Assembly: GCA_964585535.1 (NCBI GenBank)
Contig: CAZPDW010000004.1
Span: 1 to 31,189, forward strand
Reading direction: 5' to 3'
DNA length: 31,189 nucleotides
DNA from: JAUVYV01 sp964585535
Lineage (GTDB): Bacteria; Planctomycetota; Phycisphaerae; Sedimentisphaerales; Anaerobacaceae
A program made the translations under genes and the position numbers. The notes below the pieces were generated by a model. That model was not told where the DNA came from. It searched no databases and was given only the letters and a program-made list of their open reading frames with translations. The number at the start of each line of letters is the position of its first letter. The stretch's first letter is position 1. Shown piece by piece: positions 16,871 through 23,060 of this stretch.

Positions 16871-17092
16871 TCAGCCGCTCCATTTGCCAATAGTGCTTAT
16901 TCGACCAATTTGTTTGAGAGTACCCGGGTATCTATTCTCCTTGGGAGTCCTCCGTAAAGAGTCCCTGGGACTTACGGACAAACGTCCGGCAACGGTAAAC
17001 CGACGTGGATGTATCTTGTGGGAGAGATACCGCGCTCCGGCGACTGCGGCGCCGGCCAAAATCAACCGCCTGATAAACTTTCTTCGCGTCAT
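16871..17092 (-). CDS. Small Tat-signal protein of the radical SAM operon
   Basis: A 73-residue protein starting at ATG 17092, inside an ATGA overlap with the radical SAM stop (ATG 17098 is an alternative). It begins TRRKFIRRLILAGAAVAGA, a twin-arginine export signal or anchor, continues with a basic stretch (HKIHPRRFTVAGR), and ends YPGTLKQIGRISTIGKWSG. Residues about 38-53 are encoded by a 47-bp palindromic repeat also found inside the PAC2 gene. Without it the protein would be near 57 residues. There are no cysteines. I do not know a named family. Its position between a radical SAM enzyme and the Memo-AMMECR1 fusion suggests a structural part or a peptide substrate; this is inference. Confidence 0.65.
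   Translation of the reverse strand: MTRRKFIRRLILAGAAVAGARYLSHKIHPRRFTVAGRLSVSPRDSLRRTPKENRYPGTLKQIGRISTIGKWSG
16934..16980. repeat. Palindromic element copy A, inside the Tat protein gene
   Basis: A 47-bp element matching the copy at 18303-18349 at 42 of 47 positions. Its core is a hairpin: TCCGTA (16951-16956), three bases, AGTCCC (16960-16965), T, GGGACT (16967-16972), TACGGA (16973-16978). It is translated on the minus strand as part of the Tat protein. Confidence 0.8.
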
Positions 17093-18060
17093 TTCCATAC
17101 CCCGTAAATCTCTTTTCCGCAGTCCGGGCATCGCCCGTCTTTGAGCCGGTTCTGTATTATCGTATATCCCGTTCGCTCAATCAGCAGCTTTTTGCAGGCG
17201 GGGCAATAGGTGTTTTCGCCTTCGCTGCTGCGAACGTTGCCGATATAAACGTAATTCAGCCCCTCGCTCATAGCGATTTGCCGCGCCGTTTCGAGCGTCT
17301 GCAGCGAGGTCGGCGGCAGGTTGCGCATCTTGTACTGCGGATGAAAACCCGAAAAATGCAAAGGAATATCGCCACCTAAGTTGGCCTTGAGCCATCCGGC
17401 GAGCCGGCGAATCTGCTCCGGCTTGTCGTTCAACGTCGGGATAACAAGATTTGTCACCTCTAATTCGATGCCGCTGGCCGCGGCCAGTATCAGCGCCTGC
17501 TGAACGGGCTTTAACGTCCCCGAACAGACGTCACGATAAAACTGCTCCGTAATACCCTTGAGGTCGATGTTTGCGGCGTCCGTGTACTGCAGCAGATTTT
17601 TCCACGGCTCGGGATTGATATAGCCGGCCGTTACCAATACGCTCCGCAGCCCATTCTCCTCGGCCAGTTTCGCCGTGTCGAGGGTATATTCGTAATAGAC
17701 GATTGGCTCGGTGTAAGTATATGCGATTGAGAGACAATTGTACTGCTGAGCCAGCTGAACAAGCCGTTGAGGCGGCGCAAAAAACGCCTGGGTGTCCTCG
17801 GGGTTGGCCTGCGAAATCTCCCAGTTCTGGCAGTTTCTGCAGTGCAGGTTGCACCCGGCCGTCGCAATCGAAAGAATCCCCGTCCCGGGCAGGAAGTGAA
17901 AGAGCGGCTTTTTCTCAACGGGGTCGATATGAATCGCACACGGATAGCCATAGACCACCGTCCGCAAAACGCCGTCGATATTGATACGCACCCGGCACTC
18001 GCCACTCTCACCCGGCGCAATCACGCACATCTTCGGACATAATTCGCACTGAACCTTCAT
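17089..18060 (-). CDS. amrS: AmmeMemoRadiSam system radical SAM enzyme
   Basis: A 323-residue cytoplasmic radical SAM protein. The [4Fe-4S]-SAM motif is C-x3-C-x2-C at Cys70, 74 and 77 (AGCNLHCRNCQNWEIS). The N-terminus has a cysteine cluster (Cys5, 8, 12, 22: CELCPKMCVIAPGESGEC) and the C-terminus a zinc-ribbon-like pair (CPACKK and CPDCGK), as in the AmrS/PflA-like family tied to Memo and AMMECR1. The substrate is unknown. I chose ATG 18060, which has AAGG six bases upstream; ATG 18066 sits directly on that sequence. It is first in a four-gene leftward operon and ends with an ATGA overlap with the Tat gene. Confidence 0.9.
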   Translation of the reverse strand: MKVQCELCPKMCVIAPGESGECRVRINIDGVLRTVVYGYPCAIHIDPVEKKPLFHFLPGTGILSIATAGCNLHCRNCQNWEISQANPEDTQAFFAPPQRLVQLAQQYNCLSIAYTYTEPIVYYEYTLDTAKLAEENGLRSVLVTAGYINPEPWKNLLQYTDAANIDLKGITEQFYRDVCSGTLKPVQQALILAAASGIELEVTNLVIPTLNDKPEQIRRLAGWLKANLGGDIPLHFSGFHPQYKMRNLPPTSLQTLETARQIAMSEGLNYVYIGNVRSSEGENTYCPACKKLLIERTGYTIIQNRLKDGRCPDCGKEIYGVWK

Positions 18061-18066
18061 CTTCAT

Positions 18067-18088
18067 CCTTCGTAGTAATACTACGGAG
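18067..18088. promoter_or_regulatory. Palindrome over the amrS ribosome-binding site
   Basis: CGTAGTA and TACTACG (18071-18077 and 18079-18085) are perfect arms around one base, extended by two more pairs outside one mismatch. In the mRNA the stem includes part of the AAGGA ribosome-binding site of amrS, so it could limit initiation. It could equally be a dispersed palindrome. Confidence 0.45.
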
Positions 18089-18112
18089 AACGGATTCCAC
18101 ACCGTCCACATC

Positions 18113-18175
18113 GGCCCCCCGGGGCCGGCGCTCTATTATAACAAACCGCACACGAGAAGCGGTTCAAAAAACTCA
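18113..18175 (-). promoter_or_regulatory. Candidate promoter region of the amrS operon
   Basis: On the minus strand a perfect TATAAT (18135-18140) lies about 70 bases before the amrS start. It is preceded by the inverted repeat AACCGC/GCGGTT with a nine-base loop, but no clear -35 box is seen. A GC-rich dyad GGCCCC-CC-GGGGCC (18113-18126) lies just downstream in the leader. Confidence 0.3.
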
Positions 18176-18260
18176 CCCAACGCCGGGGCCTTTCGAAAAT
18201 CCTCTGGATTGTAACGGCTATAACTGCTAAAAGAAATTGAACTGAACCGGTCATAGCCAA

Positions 18261-19172
18261 ATGAAAGACGAGAATCTGAAAATTTACCGGCACCCGAAAT
18301 TCGTTCTCCCTGGAAGTCCTCCGCAAGGAGTCCCTGGGACTTACGGACAGCCCCGGCTGGTTATGGGCTTTTCCGGCTGGATGGACGGCGGAGATGTCTC
18401 CACCGGAACCATCAGATACCTGCGGGATGCTCTCGGCGCAGAGGCATTCGCACATATCGAGCCGGAGTTGTTCTACATCTATAACTTCCCCGGCTCAATG
18501 GAGATTTCCGCCCTGTTCCGCCCGCACACCAGGGTCAGGGACGGCCTCATCGAGGCATTCGAGCCGGCCACAAATACCTTTTACTGCAGCGAAAAAAATG
18601 GGCTTGTCCTCTTTTCCGGCAAGGAGCCGAACCTTGCCTGGCGGCAGTATGCCGACCGCATCTTTTCGCTCGCCGACAAATTCGACGTCCGCCGAATCTA
18701 CTTTATCGGCAGCGTCGCAGGCCTGACGCCGCATACCCGCGAGCCGAGATTCTCCTGCTCAATGTCCGATGAAAAGCTCAAAGAACAGCTCACCCACCCG
18801 GCAATCAAGTTCTCAAACTACGAAGGACCCGCCGGCATAATCACTTACCTGACACACCGGGCGTCCGACGAAGGCGTAGAGATGCTGAGCTTGGTGGCCG
18901 AGATACCCGCTTACGTCCAGGGCTATAACCCGAGGTGCGTCGAGTCGGCCACCCGCCTTATCGCCTCTCTCCTGGGCTTGAAGATTCCCCTCGACGACCT
19001 TCGCCGGGCGGGCGATGACTTCGAGAAACGCCTTACCGAAATCGTCGCCGAGCAGCCGGAACTGGCCGAAAAGGTCAGCGAGCTCGAAGCCGACTACGAC
19101 AACCAGGTCTTCGATACCGAAATGGGCGATTTGAAAGAATGGCTCGAACAAAAGGGCATCCGCCTCGACTGA
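18261..19172 (+). CDS. PAC2 family protein
   Basis: A 303-residue soluble protein of the PAC2 family. Family members resemble archaeal and eukaryotic proteasome-assembly chaperones, but their bacterial role is unknown. RLVMGFSGWMDGGDVSTGTIRYL near residues 32-54 is the diagnostic N-terminal strand-loop, and EIPAYVQGYNPRCVESATRL is the second conserved block. The C-terminal 60 residues are an acidic helical region. Residues 15-30 (VLPGSPPQGVPGTYGQ) are encoded by the 47-bp palindromic element and interrupt the expected join between the first strand and RLVMGFSG. The gene is divergent from amrS across a 200-base gap with several palindromes. No strong ribosome-binding site is visible before ATG 18261. 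Confidence 0.85.
   Translation: MKDENLKIYRHPKFVLPGSPPQGVPGTYGQPRLVMGFSGWMDGGDVSTGTIRYLRDALGAEAFAHIEPELFYIYNFPGSMEISALFRPHTRVRDGLIEAFEPATNTFYCSEKNGLVLFSGKEPNLAWRQYADRIFSLADKFDVRRIYFIGSVAGLTPHTREPRFSCSMSDEKLKEQLTHPAIKFSNYEGPAGIITYLTHRASDEGVEMLSLVAEIPAYVQGYNPRCVESATRLIASLLGLKIPLDDLRRAGDDFEKRLTEIVAEQPELAEKVSELEADYDNQVFDTEMGDLKEWLEQKGIRLD
18303..18349. repeat. Palindromic element copy B, inside the PAC2 gene
   Basis: The second copy of the 47-bp element, same plus-strand orientation as copy A. The core AGTCCCTGGGACTTACGGA is identical; the left outer arm reads TCCGCA, so one stem pair is lost. It stays in frame and is translated as 15-16 residues of the PAC2 protein. Confidence 0.8.
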
Positions 19173-19234
19173 ATTTTCCTGCCCCGGCGTTAGCGAACCT
19201 GCCAAATCCGGCTTGCCGAGTTTTATTATCTCAC

Positions 19235-20962
19235 TCATCGCCTTTTCTTTGCCACCCACCTCCTTATCTGCGATAGCGTCAGCGTATTGAGAACGTCGCT
19301 CTTTGTCGCCCAGCCGCGCCCTGCCGTCGCAACACCAAAATCCATAAATACCAAGTGCGGCAGATGATGCGAATCAGTCCCGAGCGCCAGCAGCACCCCC
19401 CGCTCGACCGCCATTTTGCAGTGCACGTCCTTCAAATCCAGCCGATACGGATTCGCGTTCACTTCCAGGGCCGTGCCGGTCGCAACCGCGTGCTCTATTA
19501 CCGCCGTCATATCGAGGTCCATCGCCTCCCGCCGACCAATCAGCCGACCCGTCGGATGACCGATGCAGCTCACATAGCGATTGTCCATCGCCTTGAGCGT
19601 CCGTGCCGTCACCTTCTCTCGTGCACCGGCCATACCCGAATGTACCGATGCAATCACAAAATCAAGCTCTCTCAGCAGCCCGTCATCGAAATCCAGCGAC
19701 CCGTCCGCCAGTATATCCACCTCGCTGCCGGCAAGTATGGTAATCCCTTCGAGCCGCTCGTTAAGCTCTCGAATCTGCTTTATCTGCTCGGCTAAGCGCT
19801 TGGCGCTCAGCCCGTTCGCAATTACCGACGACTGCGAATGGTCCGTGATGCAGATAAATTCGTAGCCGCGTTCTCTGGCCGCCTCGGCAAGCTCGCTTAT
19901 CTCGCAGTCCCCGTCCGAAGCGATGCTGTGCGTATGAAAATCGCCCCTGATGTCCTCGAGACGGACCGGCTCAGGAAGCGAATGGTTCCTGGCTGCCTCA
20001 ATTTCACCCCGGTCCTCACGAAGAATCGGCTCGATATAATCAAGACCCAGCCGTTTATAAATGCCCTGCTCGCTGCCGCCGGCGAGCATCTTTTCGCCTC
20101 TGAACAGGCCGTACTCATTCAATTTAAGACCGGCTTTCACCGCAATCTCCCTCAGCCGGATGTTATGCTGTTTCGAGCCGGTAAAGTACTGCGCCGCGGA
20201 CCCGAAGCTCTTCTGACGCACTACGCGAACATCGACCTGAACGGGGCCTGTGCTCGTTTCGACGATAGCCGAGCCCTTGGTCCGACCCGCCGCTAAGACC
20301 TCCTGAATAAAATCGGCCCCGACAAATGAATCAATTATTCTTTTGCCCTTCCCGGCTGAGACAAGTATGTCAACGTCACCGACCGTCTCTGCACGCCGCC
20401 TGAGCGAACCTGCGACCGAGACGTTCTTTATACCGGGCTTGTCACCGAGGAACTCCGTCACTAAATGCGCCGCTTCCAGTCCCTCATCCAGCCGTATCCT
20501 GCCCGATTGCCTTTCGAGAAACTCAATACCCCGTGCAATCGTCGCCGCCTTTTTCTCGCCGAATCCGTCTAACTCTGCCAGCGAGCCGTCCTCGATTACC
20601 TTCTTCAGCTCGCCGATACTCTTTACCTTCAGATTCTTATACACCGCCTTGACCCCCTTCGGACCCATTTGCGGTACGTTAAGAAGCTCAAGCAGGGTAT
20701 CAGGTATTTTTTTAAGCAACTGCTGATGAGCGGTAATTTTGCCGCTCTTGAGGAACTCCTCAATCTTGGCAATGCTCGATTTGCCGATGCCGGGCACATT
20801 TGCAAGCCGACCGCTTTCAAGCATAACCTCGACATCGGTCGGCATCTCGCCGATGACCCGAGCGACCTTGCGATAGCTGTTGATGCGGAAGCGGTCCTCC
20901 CCCAGTATCTCCATTATGTCGGCTATCTGCTCGAACAGCCCGCTGATTTCCGCATTCTTCAT
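19235..20962 (-). CDS. polX: DNA polymerase/3'-5' exonuclease PolX
   Basis: A 575-residue family X repair polymerase, the usual bacterial length. Helix-hairpin-helix segments are at about 50-70 and 90-150 (VPGIGKSSIAKIEEF and QMGPKGVKAVY). The nucleotidyltransferase catalytic acids are in GDVDIL (195-200) and VDVRV (244). The C-terminal PHP exonuclease domain starts at about 340, with FHTHS (His343, His345), ITDHSQ (372-377), SEVDI (about 414) and VHSG (about 441). It fills short gaps and trims 3' ends in base excision repair. ATG 20962 lies after a palindrome-rich spacer of about 110 bases behind the alcohol dehydrogenase gene. Confidence 0.95.
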   Translation of the reverse strand: MKNAEISGLFEQIADIMEILGEDRFRINSYRKVARVIGEMPTDVEVMLESGRLANVPGIGKSSIAKIEEFLKSGKITAHQQLLKKIPDTLLELLNVPQMGPKGVKAVYKNLKVKSIGELKKVIEDGSLAELDGFGEKKAATIARGIEFLERQSGRIRLDEGLEAAHLVTEFLGDKPGIKNVSVAGSLRRRAETVGDVDILVSAGKGKRIIDSFVGADFIQEVLAAGRTKGSAIVETSTGPVQVDVRVVRQKSFGSAAQYFTGSKQHNIRLREIAVKAGLKLNEYGLFRGEKMLAGGSEQGIYKRLGLDYIEPILREDRGEIEAARNHSLPEPVRLEDIRGDFHTHSIASDGDCEISELAEAARERGYEFICITDHSQSSVIANGLSAKRLAEQIKQIRELNERLEGITILAGSEVDILADGSLDFDDGLLRELDFVIASVHSGMAGAREKVTARTLKAMDNRYVSCIGHPTGRLIGRREAMDLDMTAVIEHAVATGTALEVNANPYRLDLKDVHCKMAVERGVLLALGTDSHHLPHLVFMDFGVATAGRGWATKSDVLNTLTLSQIRRWVAKKRR

Positions 20963-20980
20963 ATCGCAAGCCCCTTAGGG

Positions 20981-21047
20981 GCGAGCGAAGCGAAGCAATC
21001 TCCATTGTTCGTAAACTATAGATTGCCGCAGCCGCTTCGCTCCTTCG
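20981..21047. repeat. REP-like dyad between polX and the alcohol dehydrogenase gene
   Basis: GAGCGAAGCG (20983-20992) pairs with CGCTTCGCTC (21033-21042), and inside it GCAATCT (20995-21001) pairs with AGATTGC (21020-21026). This is a long imperfect hairpin in the intergenic spacer. The wording GAGCGAAGCGAAGCAATCT is of a type commonly dispersed in environmental bacterial genomes. It may act as an mRNA hairpin between the two leftward genes. Confidence 0.65.
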
Positions 21048-21071
21048 CAATGACTATTTTCTTTTCTAAGT

Positions 21072-22085
21072 TTATCGACCAACCCGCAGAACCGCCGCGG
21101 CGCGAACGCTCGATTGCTTTATCCTGAGCAAAACTTCATTCGCCTGCTCGAGGTCAAACTCCTCAATCGTAGGCACAATCGGAATCTCGCCGGCCAACGG
21201 CAGAAACTCCTCTGCATCCCGGCGGGTAACGTTTGCTACGCTCTTGATTTCCCTCTCGAGCCACAAATATTCGGCGTAATCGAGCGGCGGCACCGGCGTC
21301 TCCTTGCGGATTGCGTTAATCACCAGCCGACCTCCCCGCTCTAACACACCTAAAGCATCTCGAACACATTCTCCCACCGGCGTAAAATCCATAATTTTGT
21401 TCAGCCCGACGCCCGGCTTATCGCCGGACCGGCCCGTCCAGACCGCACCAAGCTCTCTCGCCAATTCGGCGTGCGCCTCGGTCTTCGTGAACACATAGAC
21501 CTCGCTGTTCGGAAATTTGTGCCTGATAACCTGAATCACTATGTGCGCCGATGCCCCGAAACCGAACAGCCCGATACGCTCGCCGTCGCTGACCTCGGCA
21601 AGCCGTAACGTCCGGTACCCAATCACCCCCGCGCACAAAAGCGGAGCCGCCTGGGCATCGCTGAACCGCTCGGGAACAGGATACGCGAAATCTTCGCCTA
21701 TTACCATATACTCGGCGTAGCCGCCGTCCGCATCCTTGCCCGTCCATTTCGCTGCTCCGCAAAGATTCTCCCGCCCCGCCCTGCAGAAATCGCACTCGCC
21801 GCAGCACTCGTAAAGCCACGTAACCCCCACCCTGTCGCCGACGTCGTGTTTGGTGACTAACTTGCCCTTTTCCGCCACCGTACCCACCACCTGATGACCC
21901 GGCACGACCGGCGTCTTGCCCGTCACAAGCCGACCTTCCGCCTCGTCAAGGTCGGTATGACACGCCCCGCATACCGATACCTTAATCAGAATCTCTTTAT
22001 CGACCGGCTCAGGCACCGGCAGCTCCACCGTCTCCAACGGCCCTTCTTCAATGGCTGAGGCCCCGCTCAATACCACCGCTCTCAT
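21072..22085 (-). CDS. Zinc-dependent alcohol dehydrogenase family protein
   Basis: A 337-residue medium-chain dehydrogenase/reductase. Catalytic zinc ligands are in CGACHTDLDEAEG (Cys42) and PGHQVVG (His64, with Gln where most have Glu). The structural zinc site is C-x2-C-x2-C-x7-C at Cys95, 98, 101 and 109. The Rossmann cofactor loop is IGLFGFGASAH (about 170-180). It should oxidise an alcohol or reduce an aldehyde with NAD(P). The frame stays open for 122 codons upstream, but ATG 22085 overlaps the macro-domain stop as ATGA (22082-22085) and matches the family start MRAVVL. The pair is therefore an operon. Confidence 0.9.
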   Translation of the reverse strand: MRAVVLSGASAIEEGPLETVELPVPEPVDKEILIKVSVCGACHTDLDEAEGRLVTGKTPVVPGHQVVGTVAEKGKLVTKHDVGDRVGVTWLYECCGECDFCRAGRENLCGAAKWTGKDADGGYAEYMVIGEDFAYPVPERFSDAQAAPLLCAGVIGYRTLRLAEVSDGERIGLFGFGASAHIVIQVIRHKFPNSEVYVFTKTEAHAELARELGAVWTGRSGDKPGVGLNKIMDFTPVGECVRDALGVLERGGRLVINAIRKETPVPPLDYAEYLWLEREIKSVANVTRRDAEEFLPLAGEIPIVPTIEEFDLEQANEVLLRIKQSSVRAAAVLRVGR

Positions 22086-22612
22086 TTTCCCACCCTTTTC
22101 TTCAGCTCTTTCTCGAAAACCTCGTAACTGTCCCCGCCGAAAAGGCAAAACACAACCCTTTCCAAACCCGTCTCGCCGCCTATGTAATCGATTGTCACTC
22201 GAAGCATTATCTCTGCGCAGCGCCCGATGGGAAAGCCGAAAATCCCTGCGCTTATCGCCGGCAATGCGATGCTCCTGATGCCCCTCTCGTCGGCCAACTT
22301 CAACGAGTTCAACGTCGCATTCTTTAGTTTCTCGTCCTCGCCGCCCTCGCCCATCCTCGGGCCTACCGCGTGAATCACGTACTTCGCCTTCAGGTTGCCG
22401 CCACTCGTTATGACCGCCCCGCCCACGAATGTCCCTCCTGTCTCGTTGCATTCCTGCTGTATAACAGGCCCGCCCTTTCTCCTTATCGCCCCCGCCACGC
22501 CGCCGCCCATAACCAGCCGCCCATTCGCGGCGTTGACAATGGCCTCGATATCCATCTCCGTAATGTCGCCTTCGACCAATTCCAGAACGCTCCGCCCGAT
22601 ATCTACTTTCAT
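22082..22612 (-). CDS. Macro domain protein (ADP-ribose/O-acetyl-ADP-ribose processing type)
   Basis: A 176-residue single macro domain. It has the ADP-ribose-binding features GDIT (15-18), IVNAANGRLVMGGGVAGAI (25-43) and the second loop PAISAGIFGFPIGRCAEI. Such proteins bind or hydrolyse ADP-ribose conjugates, as in YmdB and TARG1-like enzymes. ATG 22612 is chosen because GAGGT lies eight bases upstream; the frame is open further upstream without family similarity. It is coupled to the following alcohol dehydrogenase by ATGA. A link between NAD-derived metabolites and the dehydrogenase is possible but not shown. Confidence 0.88.
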   Translation of the reverse strand: MKVDIGRSVLELVEGDITEMDIEAIVNAANGRLVMGGGVAGAIRRKGGPVIQQECNETGGTFVGGAVITSGGNLKAKYVIHAVGPRMGEGGEDEKLKNATLNSLKLADERGIRSIALPAISAGIFGFPIGRCAEIMLRVTIDYIGGETGLERVVFCLFGGDSYEVFEKELKKRVGK

Positions 22613-22644
22613 AATTTTTACCTCATAAAGCGCTTGATAGCTTA

Positions 22645-22980
22645 TCATTCGAAACAAACAATGAAAGTAAAATCCGGCTGCGCAAAAAAACAAGGGCCGC
22701 AAACCCGCTTGCGACAGGGCTTCCAACCCCTTATTTCCATTTCGATTCGATATTCCTGCATTGTTCGCCGCCGCCGCAGCCACCCAAAAAGCACAACACC
22801 TGTTCCCCCGAGAAAAACCGCCCCCGGCACGATAATGAGCGCCAACTGGTCCTGCCAATATCGGCCAAATTCATACAGGTTCAGGACGCGAATGTCTCCG
22901 ATGTCCTGCCAACCGGACGTTTCGTTTACAATGTCTTGAAATGCTCGCCGTAACTCGGTAAAATAGTGGTTCCAGTTTGC
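22645..22980 (-). pseudogene. Headless membrane-protein C-terminal fragment
   Basis: This 111-codon open frame starts right after a TAA (22981-22983) and has no ATG or GTG before its membrane helix. It nevertheless looks like real protein: a soluble stretch (YFTELRRAFQDIVNETSGW, then DIGDIRVLNLYEFGRYW), one helix (LALIIVPGAVFLGGTGVVLFGW) and RRRR. The layout recalls the C-terminal anchor of GldG-like or similar exported proteins, but I cannot name the family. The tail after RRRR looks non-native. It is probably a 3' remnant whose 5' part was lost. It fills most of the 448-base gap between the macro and DUF5916 genes; nothing else is seen there. Confidence 0.4.
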
Positions 22981-23060
22981 TTATGCCTTCACTGCTGGGT
23001 GTATTTCAGTAATAACTTTACCGTCGTTACCGCACTTTCTGGAAGACAAGTACGATAGCC

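Noticed and set aside
18081..18455. 124-codon minus-strand frame crossing the amrS-PAC2 gap
   Set aside because: It is antisense to the PAC2 start; its SVSPRDSLRRT similarity to the Tat protein comes from the shared palindromic element, not homology.
22370..22939. 189-codon plus-strand frame
   Set aside because: It is the antisense shadow of the macro-domain gene and of the membrane-protein fragment, with no family features.
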